From positions 1-64,000 of the forward strand of contig PKTN01000006.1 in NCBI GenBank assembly GCA_002869185.1: a stretch of DNA of 64,000 nucleotides. The letters run 5' to 3'. The stretch comes from Denitrovibrio sp. Its GTDB lineage: Bacteria; Chrysiogenota; Deferribacteres; Deferribacterales; Geovibrionaceae. Positions 46,476 to 55,481 of the stretch are shown in pieces. A model generated the notes under the pieces. The model made no database searches. It had not been told where the DNA came from and saw only the letters and a program-made list of their open reading frames with translations. Within the stretch, counting starts at the first letter, position 1. Every line of letters begins with the position of its first letter. A program made the position numbers and the translations under genes.

Positions 46476-46504
46476 TTGACATAGAGAAGTCACTTTGTTA
46501 TAAC
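46476..46504 (+). promoter_or_regulatory. Promoter of the tRNA-Lys/Glu/Val/Asp cluster
   Basis: TTGACA (46476-46481), a 17-nt spacer and TATAAC (46499-46504), followed 28 nt later by tRNA-Lys. CTTTGTTATAACCT is shared with the promoter region of the tRNA-tuf operon. Confidence 0.8.
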
Positions 46505-46531
46505 CTATTTCTCGCTAGGGAAAAGAGACGC

Positions 46532-46604
<73 letters not shown>

Positions 46605-46611
46605 TATGTCT

Positions 46612-46686
46612 GTCCCCATCGTCTAGCCTGGCCTAGGACACCGCCCTTTCGAGGCGGCGACCGGGGTTCGAATCCCCGTGGGGACG
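46612..46686 (+). tRNA. tRNA-Glu(TTC)
   Basis: Acceptor GTCCCCA paired with TGGGGAC, anticodon loop CTTTCGA (TTC), T arm GGGGTTCGAATCCCC. The anticodon is normal and cannot read TAA or TAG, so it does not explain the in-frame stops elsewhere in the window. Confidence 0.96.
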
Positions 46687-46742
46687 TTTCAAACGTCTTG
46701 GACGCTAGTGAGAAATACTGCAACTTAGGTTGCAGATAACCC

Positions 46743-46815
46743 GGGTGGTTAGCTCAGCTGGGAGAGCATCGGCCTTACAAGCCGAGGGTCACAGGTTCGA
46801 TCCCTGTACCACCCA
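46743..46815 (+). tRNA. tRNA-Val(TAC)
   Basis: Acceptor GGGTGGT paired with ACCACCC, anticodon loop CTTACAA (TAC), T arm ACAGGTTCGATCCCTGT. Confidence 0.96.
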
Positions 46816-46837
46816 CTTTTTTAAATGTTTCTAACCT

Positions 46838-46912
46838 GGGGGCGTAGTTCAGTTTGGTTAGAACGCCGGCCTGTCGAGCCGGAGGTCGAGGGTTCGAGTC
46901 CCTTCGTCCCCG
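46838..46912 (+). tRNA. tRNA-Asp(GTC)
   Basis: Acceptor GGGGGCG paired with CGTCCCC (one G-T wobble), anticodon loop CTGTCGA (GTC), T arm AGGGTTCGAGTCCCT. Last of the cluster. Confidence 0.96.
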
Positions 46913-46923
46913 TTAACAAAAAA

Positions 46924-46955
46924 AGTCTGATACTTCGGTATCAGGCTTTTTTTTT
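46924..46955 (+). terminator. Intrinsic terminator of the tRNA cluster
   Basis: AGTCTGATAC pairs with GTATCAGGCT around a TTCG tetraloop, followed by eight T. A very strong terminator. Confidence 0.95.
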
Positions 46956-47101
46956 GCTTAATAATGTGTAACATGAAATTGTTCTGACGTTTCGGTATTA
47001 TACACTATCAACCCTGCCTCATATCAACCTTAGAACCTTGACTTAACAAGCTCATAGACTTAGATTAGAGTTTATCAAGCAACTACAACAAGAGGCTCCG
47101 C

Positions 47102-47526
47102 ATGTATAAATTGAAATTTTTTCCTGACCATAATTTAGCGATACTAAAGATAAGTGATAATCATGACAAATCTATACTAGAGATATTTACAGAGGCCGAT
47201 AAGCAAGTTAGCAATATTAAGTACAGCGAAGGGATAAACCTTATCATTGACTACCGAAAAGCTGTCCTCCCTGAAGATGAAAATTTATACACTTATATGT
47301 CTACAGTGCTAATTTCAAGTGCCGATTGAATAAACTTGTAAGGATAATTGATAAGCAAAAAGAGATACATGCAAAGAACCTGAAAATCTTCCAACTTTTT
47401 TATACCGGTGAGCAATTCTTAAATAATACAACAACGACATATGATCCAGCATCTGCTTTAAACGCAGCAGGCGTAAAGGGTGATGCATCAGCTTGTATGT
47501 TGTTTCTTCAGGCACCAATAATTTAA
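47102..47526 (+). pseudogene. Frameshifted paralogue of the gene at 48942
   Basis: The first 75 residues (MYKLKFFPDHNLAILKISDN ... IIDYRKAVLPEDE) and the continuation in another frame from about 47326 (NKLVRIIDKQKEIHAKNLKIF ... YDPASALNAAGV) together align along the intact protein at 48942. One missing T in GATTGAA (47324-47330) accounts for the shift to a TGA stop. The function of the family is unknown; see the intact copy. Confidence 0.8.
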
Positions 47527-47529
47527 AGG

Positions 47530-48747
47530 TTATGAGAGTATTGATTTTACAGCACTTATGTGTTTTTGAGTGTCACTTCTGATAGTTTCCAAGAGAGCAT
47601 CAGTTATAGAAATTTGAGTATTCTCTAAGGCTTCAGTTAGTATTGTATCCCTTTCCCCATTTTCATAAAAATCGAGCATATTGATAGCGAGGTGAAGGAT
47701 TCTAGTTTCGCTCATACTTTTATTCTGAGACAAGCTGGATGTATTTATTATTGGTCGTGAATAATCTTCAGAAAATTTCCACTTTTGCAACAGTTTGCCA
47801 CTTAGTATTAACCCTACATTCTGCGTAAGCAACCTGTATTCTTCTTTGGTTGAATCATTTAATCCTGACCCTGAAAAATAGTCCGATATTGCGGCATACA
47901 TAAATATCTCACCGATATAGCTCATCAATCCTACAGAGAACATCATGACTGGTGAAGAGACTTTAAAGTTTTCTGCCATCACATAACATAGCGATGCGGT
48001 CAATAATGATTTTTCTATCGACTTACTTATATCATCAACAAAGATTAAATCTTTATTAGTTGCCAAAGACTTATTTATAAAATTGATCAGATAAACTTTA
48101 ACATTCGACAACCCAACCCTTACTAAAGCTTTTTCCACATCTGTTACACTACTAAAGGCACCACTGAAATATACAGAATTAGCCATTTTAATTATCCCAG
48201 AATGCAACGCAGGGTCTGTCTTTGTCATATTACCTATCTCTTTGAAAGAGATATCATTATCCTCCAAAGCAGCAAGTAGGCTGAGACCACATTCTTGCTT
48301 TACAGGAAGCGAGATACGACCATTAATAAGCATAGCCTGTACATGCTTTAGTATCTTTTCAGGAGAACTAAGGCTGCTATTTTCTTGCATATATGGCTTA
48401 CAAATCTGAAGTTTAGCTAGATCAGGAGCAAGGTTGCTAGTGATTTCTTTATGATTATAGATGATATAATTTGATGATGTCGCCTGCTTTGTAACATCTT
48501 CATTCATACTTATGATTATCAAGTGCACAAGGTTAGTATCTATTGAAAGTTTTAATTTATTAAAGCCTAGTAAATCATCATGAGTTTCGATAATTATGAA
48601 TATCGTATTAATAGAAGAATTCACAAGCGCTCTCTTAATCCCTACAGAGATCGAGCTATAACTCTCGTTCTCCATTTCAAGCATTGCAAGATAGCTACTA
48701 TAAAAATCTACGACAAGATGATTAGAACCGGCGACAACAGTATTCAT
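47530..48747 (-). CDS. HDOD-domain protein
   Basis: A 405-residue protein. The N-terminal half (about 1-140) resembles a degenerate EAL-like or response-type region. The HDOD domain covers about residues 150-340, from LPVKQECGLSLLAALEDNDISFKEIGNMTKTDPALHSGIIKMANS onward in the usual segments. HDOD proteins act in signalling and lack the catalytic HD pair. The ATG at 48747 has AGGT upstream and lies 25 nt after a clear promoter; longer starts would cross it. Confidence 0.75.
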   Translation of the reverse strand: MNTVVAGSNHLVVDFYSSYLAMLEMENESYSSISVGIKRALVNSSINTIFIIIETHDDLLGFNKLKLSIDTNLVHLIIISMNEDVTKQATSSNYIIYNHKEITSNLAPDLAKLQICKPYMQENSSLSSPEKILKHVQAMLINGRISLPVKQECGLSLLAALEDNDISFKEIGNMTKTDPALHSGIIKMANSVYFSGAFSSVTDVEKALVRVGLSNVKVYLINFINKSLATNKDLIFVDDISKSIEKSLLTASLCYVMAENFKVSSPVMMFSVGLMSYIGEIFMYAAISDYFSGSGLNDSTKEEYRLLTQNVGLILSGKLLQKWKFSEDYSRPIINTSSLSQNKSMSETRILHLAINMLDFYENGERDTILTEALENTQISITDALLETIRSDTQKHISAVKSILS

Positions 48748-48778
48748 GAACAATACCTGCAAATAATAAGACTTAGCC

Positions 48779-48807
48779 ATTATAGCAAGTGTGCACAATA
48801 TTAACAA
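48779..48807 (-). promoter_or_regulatory. Promoter of the HDOD gene
   Basis: On the minus strand TTGTTA (complement of 48802-48807), a 17-nt spacer and a perfect TATAAT (complement of 48779-48784). Confidence 0.75.
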
Positions 48808-48941
48808 GATTGAAACACACTTTTTATTACTTTTTAATCAACACTAGCTCATTATGCACCTACGCTTGCATAGGCAATTTACATTAGCTATTTATCATGG
48901 TAGCATACATAATAATAAGTATTAGGTTGTATTTATAAATA

Positions 48942-49364
48942 ATGTATAAAATTAAATTTTTCCCAGAACATAATTTGGTGATACTAAAATTACATAATAA
49001 AGCAGATGGTGCTATTGCTGAGATATTCACAAAAGCGGACGATTATGTGCTAAACCACCCAGATTATCGACCTCCAGTAAACGTCATAATCGACTACCGA
49101 GATGCAACCCTACCATCTAATGAATTTTTCTATAACGACCTATCAAGAACACTAAAGATAAAAACTAAAGCAAATATTCTAGTGCGCATCATCCCAGAAG
49201 ATATGAAGATATATAAATCTAACCTCAATATTTTTAAGATTTTTTATAAAGGTGAGAAGTTTCGTGAGACAACTCACACTAAATATGATGTACCGTCTGC
49301 CCTAGAAGCAGCAGGCGTAACTGAGAATTTAGACCAACTCTATGATTTTTTAGATACTCAATAG
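48942..49364 (+). CDS. Small protein of unknown function, intact paralogue
   Basis: A 140-residue soluble protein I cannot place securely. It has alternating strands and helices (KIKFFPEHNLVILKLHNKAD; NVIIDYRDATLPSNE; LVRIIPEDMKIYKSNLNIFKIFYKG), giving an overall pattern like SpoIIAA/STAS-type folds. A broken copy lies at 47102. The family flanks the HDOD gene, suggesting a local duplication and perhaps a link to signalling. Confidence 0.7.
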   Translation: MYKIKFFPEHNLVILKLHNKADGAIAEIFTKADDYVLNHPDYRPPVNVIIDYRDATLPSNEFFYNDLSRTLKIKTKANILVRIIPEDMKIYKSNLNIFKIFYKGEKFRETTHTKYDVPSALEAAGVTENLDQLYDFLDTQ

Positions 49365-49368
49365 CCTA

Positions 49369-50160
49369 CTAAAGCTTTTTCACAACAATATTTAATTTCT
49401 TTATCCGATAATTTATCTGACGAACAGTCATATCAAGCATACGGGCTGCTTTCGCTTGAACCCAAGCAGATCTTTCAAGAGCTCTAACAAGCTCTTCTCT
49501 CTCTTGAATCTCTTCTTCAGAAAGGTCTGAATCTGAAGCATAATCGAAGCAATTATTACTGTCTTTCGAATAGGTTGATGATGACGCAACTACGTTTTTT
49601 TCAAGCACCTTTTGCAATACTCTAATCTTTTCAGATTCGGCGACTTGTTTTGCTTCGTTTACCTTAAACAGTAAAGCTCCCATTAGAGTGGCGATCATCC
49701 TAAAAATGTCCACATCAGTAATAGAATTCAACGTATTAGAGACAATCTGATCTACTACTAATACACCATATGTAGTTCCTTGATGAATAATAGGTACTGC
49801 CATAAAGCTGATTTCATTTTCGTGCAATTCTATTTCAAGTTTATTTAAAAAAAACGATTCTTTAGATATGTCAGGGATGTTGACTGGAATGCCAAGTTTT
49901 AATGCTTTACTAACAGCTCCTTTTCCCACCTTATAACGGAGCTTCTTTACTGAAGGATTATCGAAACCTATATATGATTCTAAAATAAGTTCATCTGCGT
50001 GATGGTCATACAAAAGGATACAGCCGATATCCATAGACAGACTATCAGACATCTGTGTTAATACTCTCCAAAATGACTCTTGAACTTTACTAGAAGAGTT
50101 TAAGATAACGCTGATTTCATAAATTGTATTTAGAGCTGTTTCGTAATATTTAGTATTCAT
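49369..50160 (-). CDS. GAF-domain protein with a Fis-type HTH, lacking AAA+
   Basis: A 263-residue protein. The N-terminal GAF domain (about 25-170) has SLSMDIGCILLYD, VGKGAVSKALKLGIPVNIPDI and ISFMAVPIIHQGTTYGVLVVD, as in NifA. The C-terminal helix-turn-helix is NifA/Fis-like (RALERSAWVQAKAARMLDMTVRQINYRIKKLNI). The central AAA+ domain that activates sigma54 is missing, with a short acidic linker instead. It may therefore repress, or bind DNA without activating. Ligand unknown. Confidence 0.8.
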   Translation of the reverse strand: MNTKYYETALNTIYEISVILNSSSKVQESFWRVLTQMSDSLSMDIGCILLYDHHADELILESYIGFDNPSVKKLRYKVGKGAVSKALKLGIPVNIPDISKESFFLNKLEIELHENEISFMAVPIIHQGTTYGVLVVDQIVSNTLNSITDVDIFRMIATLMGALLFKVNEAKQVAESEKIRVLQKVLEKNVVASSSTYSKDSNNCFDYASDSDLSEEEIQEREELVRALERSAWVQAKAARMLDMTVRQINYRIKKLNIVVKKL

Positions 50161-50440
50161 ACCAGTACTTAACCAGCAATGCAGATGCCAGATGTCACCT
50201 TTTTTTCACCTTAAGACAAGCACTTATTAAATATGAGTATTCCGTAAATCAACTTACAATCATTGCTGTTATGAGTAAGCTTATTGATTAATAAACACTC
50301 ATTAAAGCCTAAAAAGTAGCCACATTAACAAACAACCACTTTAAACACATCAAATAAACCAATATAATCAGCCTATTCACTTGAAAAAATATCAAAAAAT
50401 GTCCATAATGCCTGTTCTATCTGAATCGGAGGATAACAAC
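50161..50440 (+). other. 280-nt gap before gatC
   Basis: A/T-rich with no gene. TATAAT (50363-50368) is a good -10 for gatCAB, but the -35 is poor (CTTTAA near 50340). Confidence 0.35.
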
Positions 50441-50734
50441 GTGTCAGAGACCATCTCTATCAATGATGTAAAACATATTGCCACCCTCGCCAGACTTAAG
50501 TTTGACGACACTGCGGCTGAAAAAATCAAAGACGATCTTAACAGTATCCTAGGCTATGTAGATAAGCTGAACGAACTGAATACCGACGATGTAGAACCTA
50601 CATCGCACACACTAGACATATGCACTGTGACAAGAGCAGATGAAGTCAAGCCTTCCCTAAGCAACGAAGACGCTCTATCTAACGCTCCGTCATCCGGGAA
50701 CGCACACTTTAAAGTACCAAAGGTAATTGAATAA
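50441..50734 (+). CDS. gatC: Asp/Glu-tRNA amidotransferase subunit C
   Basis: GatC (97 aa) stabilises the GatAB complex. It has VKHIATLARLKFDD, a helical ILGYVDKLNELNTDDVEPTSH and VTRADEVKPS. The GTG at 50441 is chosen because GGAGG lies 9 nt before it; an earlier ATG would lack an SD. gatA follows after 2 nt. The operon makes Gln-tRNA or Asn-tRNA by transamidation. Confidence 0.93.
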   Translation: MSETISINDVKHIATLARLKFDDTAAEKIKDDLNSILGYVDKLNELNTDDVEPTSHTLDICTVTRADEVKPSLSNEDALSNAPSSGNAHFKVPKVIE

Positions 50735-50736
50735 TC

Positions 50737-52197
50737 ATGAGTATATTAAACAAAAACATTAAAGAGCTAGCGGATGGACTCGCATCCAAAGAGTTTTCAT
50801 CAGCAGAGCTTACCCAGTTTTATCTGGACAGAATAGAGAAGTATGATGACGAAGTTAAAGCTTATAACTACGTTAATGAAAACGCTATCAACCAAGCAAA
50901 AGCTATAGACGAGAAGAGATCTAAAGGTGAGGATCTTCCTCAGTTTGCAGGTATACCTGTTGCTCTGAAAGACCTTCTCATAACTAAAGATATGCCTACA
51001 ACTTGTAGCTCAAAATTCCTCGAAGGTTTTAAACCACCATACGTAGGGACTGCGGTCAGTCTATTAGAAGAGTCTGGCTTCATCAATCTTGGTAAGCTAT
51101 CTATGGACGAATTTGCTATGGGTTCATCAAACGAGAATGCTGCATTCAAACAGACCAGAAACCCTTGGGACACAGAAAAAGTTCCTGGTGGTTCATCTGG
51201 TGGTTCTGCGGCGGCTGTTGCTGCTGGTCTTGCACCATTCACTCTCGGAAGCGACACAGGCGGTTCCATCCGTCAGCCAGCATCACTTTGTGGTGTAGTC
51301 GGGATGAAACCAACATACGGACGTGTATCACGTTTCGGACTAGTTGCATTCGCGTCATCACTCGACCAGATTGGACCTCTCGCTAAATCAGCTTACGATT
51401 CTGCAGCACTCCTTAGCGTAATAGGAAAGCACGATGCTAAAGACTCGACCTCTGCTAACGTTGAGCAGAAAGACTATACAAAAGACCTCACAGGCTACGT
51501 CAAAGGTATCAAGATTGGTGTACCTAAAGAGTATTTCGCTGATGGTCTATCACCAGATGTAAAGACTGCTGTTGATAATGCAGTCAAAAAATATGCAGAC
51601 TTAGGGTGTAAGTTAATTGATATCAGCTTGCCACACACAGACTATGCACTCGCTACCTACTACATCCTCGCCACAGCAGAGGCATCTAGTAACCTCGGAC
51701 GTTATGATGGTATCCGCTACGGAAGACGTGCAGAGGCTGATAACCTTCGTGATCTTTACTTCAACTCTCGAACAGAGGGCTTTGGAGACGAAGTGAAAAG
51801 AAGAATTATGCTCGGAACTTATGTTCTATCTGCTGGATATTACGACGCATACTACATCAAAGCCCAAAAGGTGAGAACACTCATCAAGCAGGACTTTGTA
51901 GAAGCATATAAAAAAGTAGACGCAATAATATGCCCTACTTCACCAACAACAGCTTTCAAAGCTGGAGCAAAAACAGAAGACCCTATCCAGATGTATCTAA
52001 GTGACGTCTATACACTTTCACTTAACCTTTTTGGAGGTTGTGGTCTGTCTGTCCCTTGCGGATTCGACTCAGACGGAATGCCTATCGGCGTACAGCTTAT
52101 GGGTAACTATTTTGACGAGGGGCTCATACTGAACCTTGCACACGCTTTCGAGCAGGCAACAGATTTCAGCAGAATCCCTGAAAAACTTAAGATATAG
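50737..52197 (+). CDS. gatA: Asp/Glu-tRNA amidotransferase subunit A
   Basis: GatA (486 aa) is the amidase-signature subunit. It has the catalytic Lys in GIPVALKDLLITKD, the Ser-cisSer-Lys set in GGSSGGSAAAVAAGLA and GSDTGGSIRQPASLCGVVG, and the GMKPTYGRVSRFGL segment. It is full length without lesions. The next gene, gatB, starts 9 nt after its stop. Confidence 0.96.
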   Translation: MSILNKNIKELADGLASKEFSSAELTQFYLDRIEKYDDEVKAYNYVNENAINQAKAIDEKRSKGEDLPQFAGIPVALKDLLITKDMPTTCSSKFLEGFKPPYVGTAVSLLEESGFINLGKLSMDEFAMGSSNENAAFKQTRNPWDTEKVPGGSSGGSAAAVAAGLAPFTLGSDTGGSIRQPASLCGVVGMKPTYGRVSRFGLVAFASSLDQIGPLAKSAYDSAALLSVIGKHDAKDSTSANVEQKDYTKDLTGYVKGIKIGVPKEYFADGLSPDVKTAVDNAVKKYADLGCKLIDISLPHTDYALATYYILATAEASSNLGRYDGIRYGRRAEADNLRDLYFNSRTEGFGDEVKRRIMLGTYVLSAGYYDAYYIKAQKVRTLIKQDFVEAYKKVDAIICPTSPTTAFKAGAKTEDPIQMYLSDVYTLSLNLFGGCGLSVPCGFDSDGMPIGVQLMGNYFDEGLILNLAHAFEQATDFSRIPEKLKI

Positions 52198-52206
52198 GTA
52201 CTCATT

Positions 52207-53631
52207 ATGAAATATGAATAAGTTTTAGGACTTGAAGTCCACGTACAAATGGCTACCAACACAAAGATATTTTGCAACTGTTCAAACCAGTTTGGCTCAG
52301 ACCCAAACACAAACGTTTGCCCTGTCTGCCTCGGTATGCCAGGCGTACTACCTGTTATGAATGAAAAGATCATCGAATTCACCGTTAAGGCTGGACTCGC
52401 TCTCAACTGTGAAATCAGAGAGAGATCGATCTTTGCACGTAAGAACTACTTTTACCCTGATCTGCCAAAAGCATATCAAATAACACAATTTGAACTTCCT
52501 ATATGTGAAAACGGATATGTAGATATAGAGCTTGAAGACGGTACAGAGAAGCGTATCGGAGTCACTCGTATCCACATAGAAGAGGACGCAGGAAAGCTTG
52601 TACACGAATCTGACGGTTCTGGCGTTGACCTCAACCGTGCTGGAACACCTCTTATGGAGATAGTTTCAGAGCCAGATATCCGCTCAGCTGAAGAGGCAAA
52701 AGCTTATGTACAAAAGCTCAGATCAATAATGAAATACGTAGAAGTCTCTGACTGCAACATGGAAGAGGGTTCTATGAGATGTGACGTTAACCTTTCACTC
52801 CGCCCATTCGGACAAGACGAGTTCGGAACCAGAGCAGAGATCAAAAACGTAAACTCATTTAAGAGTGTAGAAAGAGCGGCTAAATACGAAGAGAAACGCC
52901 AAGCTAAACTCCTCGACGAAGGTGGAACTGTAGTACAAGAGACTCGCCTCTTTAACGCTGACACAGGCGTTACTGCATCTATGAGAGGTAAAGAAGATGC
53001 TCACGACTATAGATATTTCCCAGACCCTGACCTCGTACCATTAGTGATAGAAGAATCATTCATTAATAACATAAGAGAAAACATGCCTGAGCTTCCTGAT
53101 GCAAGGATGAAACGCTTCATCAGTGAATACGCTCTGCCTAAATATGATGCCAATGTTCTCACAGCAGAAAAGAGCTACGCTGAGTTCTTTGAGACAGCCC
53201 TCAAGACACACAACAACCCTAAAGGGATAAGTAACCTTATTATGTCTGAGCTTATGCGTCATGCTAACGAGAAGCAGTGTGGCATAGATGAAGCTGGTAT
53301 CTCACCTGAGAACCTAGCCGAAATCGTAAAGCTCCTTGATGCTGGAACTATCAGTGGCAACATCTCTAAAAAGCTCTTCGAAGAAGTAATCTCATCTGGC
53401 AAAAAACCTTCTGAGATTGTTGAAGAAAAAGGTATGGCACAGAACTCTGACGCTGGCGAACTCGAAGCTATCGTTCAGCAGATAATAGATACTAATCCTG
53501 ATGAGACAGAAAGATTCCGTGCTGGTGATAAAAAACTTCAGGGATTCTTTATGGGGCAGATAATGCGAGCCTCTAAAGGTAAGGCGAACCCTGGTGTTGT
53601 TTCACAGCTACTAAATAAACTAATAAAATAG
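52207..53631 (+). pseudogene. gatB: Asp/Glu-tRNA amidotransferase subunit B, with in-frame TAA at codon 5
   Basis: GatB (about 474 aa) is the kinase/transamidation subunit. The sequence reads [31 protein letters not shown], and the invariant GLEVHVQ follows the stop at 52219-52221 in frame. The remaining 470 codons are intact to [16 protein letters not shown] and [15 protein letters not shown]-type motifs, ending [14 protein letters not shown]. An ATG at 52249 would lose GLEVHVQ and has no SD. GatB is usually essential where Gln-tRNA is made by amidation, so the stop is hard to reconcile with life unless it is an artefact or read through. Confidence 0.92.
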
Positions 53632-53714
53632 CAAGGTTGGCACCTTCTGGCTTGTTGTAAGACAACTATTTATACTAATACGCAAACGCCTTCCGTTGGT
53701 CGGCTGATGTGTCT
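53632..53714 (+). repeat. Stop-codon-anchored structured repeat, copy B
   Basis: Stem AAGGT/ACCTT with loop TGGC begins directly after the gatB stop, followed by CTGGCTTGTTGTAAG, ATTTATACTAATACG and CGCCTTCCGTTGGTCGGCTGATGTGT. It lies between gatB and the epimerase. Confidence 0.7.
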
Positions 53715-53726
53715 AAGGAGAAAGAA

Positions 53727-54128
53727 ATGTTAGAGAAGATCGACCACATAGGAATAGCAGTTAAAAACTTAGATGAAGCGACAGCTTTTTATAAATCTAT
53801 GGGCGCAGAACCTTATCACTATGAAGAGGTAGAGAGTCAAAAGGTAAAGGTAGCCTTTATCAAAATTGGTGATTCTAACATCGAACTCCTCGAGCCTACC
53901 TCAGACGAAAGCCCTATCGCAAAGTTCCTAGAGAAAAAAGGCGAAGGGATACACCACATAGCATATAGAGTTGAGGATGTTCAGAAATCCCTTGATAAGC
54001 TTAAGGCTGACGGGATGAAACTACTCAACGAAACACCTATGGACGGAGCACACGGCATGAAGGTCGCTTTTGTACACCCTAAGAGTGTCAACGGTGTCCT
54101 CACAGAACTCTCCCAGCCTGGTCACTAG
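53727..54128 (+). CDS. mce: Methylmalonyl-CoA epimerase-like glyoxalase-fold protein
   Basis: A 133-residue vicinal oxygen chelate protein. It has the metal ligands in DHIGIAVKNL (His), IELLEPTSDESPIAKFL (Glu), HHIAYRVEDV (His) and a final VLTELSQPGH. The pattern is that of methylmalonyl-CoA epimerases. The ATG at 53727 has AAGGAG 6 nt before it; a GTG 18 nt upstream is less likely. No mutase is in the window. It is flanked by two repeat copies (53632 and 54125) in the same orientation. Confidence 0.88.
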   Translation: MLEKIDHIGIAVKNLDEATAFYKSMGAEPYHYEEVESQKVKVAFIKIGDSNIELLEPTSDESPIAKFLEKKGEGIHHIAYRVEDVQKSLDKLKADGMKLLNETPMDGAHGMKVAFVHPKSVNGVLTELSQPGH

Positions 54129-54206
54129 GTTGCACCTAGAGGCTTACCTAGAGCTAATGCACTATGCTTCCAAGCTTGTGCGGCTTCCGTTGGTCGCCTA
54201 ATAAGT
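54125..54206 (+). repeat. Stop-codon-anchored structured repeat, copy C
   Basis: Stem CTAGGT/ACCTAG with loop TGC (54125-54139) contains the stop of the epimerase gene, followed by AGGCTTACCTAGAGC and CGGCTTCCGTTGGTCGCCTAATAAGT. Confidence 0.7.
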
Positions 54207-54226
54207 AAATTTCTTTTTAAACAAAT

Positions 54227-54255
54227 AAAGCCCATCAAATGATGGGCTTTTTATT
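54227..54255. terminator. Bidirectional intrinsic terminator
   Basis: AAAGCCCATC pairs with GATGGGCTTT around an AAAT loop and is followed by TTTATT. It lies between the convergent epimerase and S4-domain genes. Confidence 0.88.
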
Positions 54256-54295
54256 AATCTAACTACATCAAGGTCAACTCTAATAAAGCCGACTG

Positions 54296-54562
54296 CTAGG
54301 TCTCTTTTGTCCTATATTCCAAAACTTTAACATACTTATCAACGTCCTTCTTTGGGACAGAGCCCCTTTCAGGCATCATAAGTATTTCTATCTTCTTATA
54401 ATAGTTCCACATATCAAGCTCTAGAACGTCGCCAGCCTTAACCTTTGTGCTCGGTTTGGACTTACGTCCATTAATCATAACAAAGCCTTCGTCAGCCATC
54501 TCATTGGCAACTGTGCGTCGCTTTATTAGCATCAGAACTTTTAAGAGTTTATCAATTCGCAT
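54296..54562 (-). CDS. S4-domain RNA-binding protein (HslR-like)
   Basis: An 88-residue S4 domain: MRIDKLLKVLMLIKRRTVANEMADEGFVMINGRKSKPSTKVKAGDVLEL carries the fold's conserved basic residues. Heat-shock protein 15-like members act on stalled ribosomes. It overlaps the SurA-like gene by 11 nt. Specific role is not determined. Confidence 0.85.
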   Translation of the reverse strand: MRIDKLLKVLMLIKRRTVANEMADEGFVMINGRKSKPSTKVKAGDVLELDMWNYYKKIEILMMPERGSVPKKDVDKYVKVLEYRTKET

Positions 54563-55481
54563 ACTTCTTCTGTATGAGTATCTCTTTCTTCTTTTCTATG
54601 AGCCAGTTTTTGAAAATTTCTACTGACTGTTTTTCTTGCATAGCAGTAACAATTTTATCCTTCTTGTCTTTATCTATGTCGCCTTTATTCTTAAAGCCCT
54701 CTACATAGAAAACACGATAGCCAGAATCACCTTTAATTGGCTTCGCTATCCCCTTCTTTATCCCAGAGATAACATCCCTGATCTCAGCATCGAGGAAGGC
54801 TAGTTCGATCCAACCAAGGTAACCACCGCCATCAGCATTTTTAGATTTTGAAAATTTCATTGCAGTATCACGGAAAGAGCCATTCTTTTCGAAATCAGCC
54901 ATAGCCTCTTTAAGCTCCGCATCTGTATCGACAGTCATTATTCTAAGTTCGTACATATCAGAAAGCTCAAGAGCTTCTGAGTTATTCTTCACATACTCTT
55001 TTATGTCATCTTCAGTAATAATAATCTTTGGTCTAAACACAGTAGACATAAGCCTTGCTTTAAGAATGTCAATTTTAATCTGCCACTTATACTGCTCTAA
55101 TGTTTGGTTAGACGCAGCAAGTAGATCTCTCAGCTTCTCTTCATCCACGTTGTTTTTCTGCATAATGTCATCAATAGCGCCAGATATCTCTTTACTAGAA
55201 ACACGCACGCCCTCTCTGGCTGCAGCCTGCTCGATAACATAGTTATTGATAAGAAGGTCTAGTGCGCTCAAATAGTACTTTTCCAACTTCTCTGTGCGTT
55301 CTTCACCATAATATTTTTCATATATTAGCTGGAGTCTCTTAGGATTAAGAGTCTCTAGTTCGTACTGAGTAATAATCTTGTCACCAACAACAGCATAAAC
55401 CTTGTTGATTATCTCGGCATTTACGCTAGTTGCTGTTACCGACAGCAGAGTGATCAGGATAAGTAATTTCAGATTTTTCAT
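54552..55481 (-). CDS. SurA-like periplasmic peptidyl-prolyl isomerase/chaperone
   Basis: A 309-residue periplasmic protein with a signal peptide ending near TSVNAEII. A SurA N-terminal domain (VYAVVGDKIITQYELETL) and one parvulin domain (ELRIMTVDTDAE ... KSKNADGGGYLGWIELAFLD) are visible. SurA normally assists outer membrane protein folding. The ATG at 55481 overlaps the preceding gene by about 56 nt, an unusually long overlap. Confidence 0.85.
   Translation of the reverse strand: MKNLKLLILITLLSVTATSVNAEIINKVYAVVGDKIITQYELETLNPKRLQLIYEKYYGEERTEKLEKYYLSALDLLINNYVIEQAAAREGVRVSSKEISGAIDDIMQKNNVDEEKLRDLLAASNQTLEQYKWQIKIDILKARLMSTVFRPKIIITEDDIKEYVKNNSEALELSDMYELRIMTVDTDAELKEAMADFEKNGSFRDTAMKFSKSKNADGGGYLGWIELAFLDAEIRDVISGIKKGIAKPIKGDSGYRVFYVEGFKNKGDIDKDKKDKIVTAMQEKQSVEIFKNWLIEKKKEILIQKKYAN

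Noticed and set aside
52249-53631. gatB as an intact gene starting at ATG 52249
   Set aside because: No Shine-Dalgarno precedes it and the invariant GLEVHVQ would be excluded.
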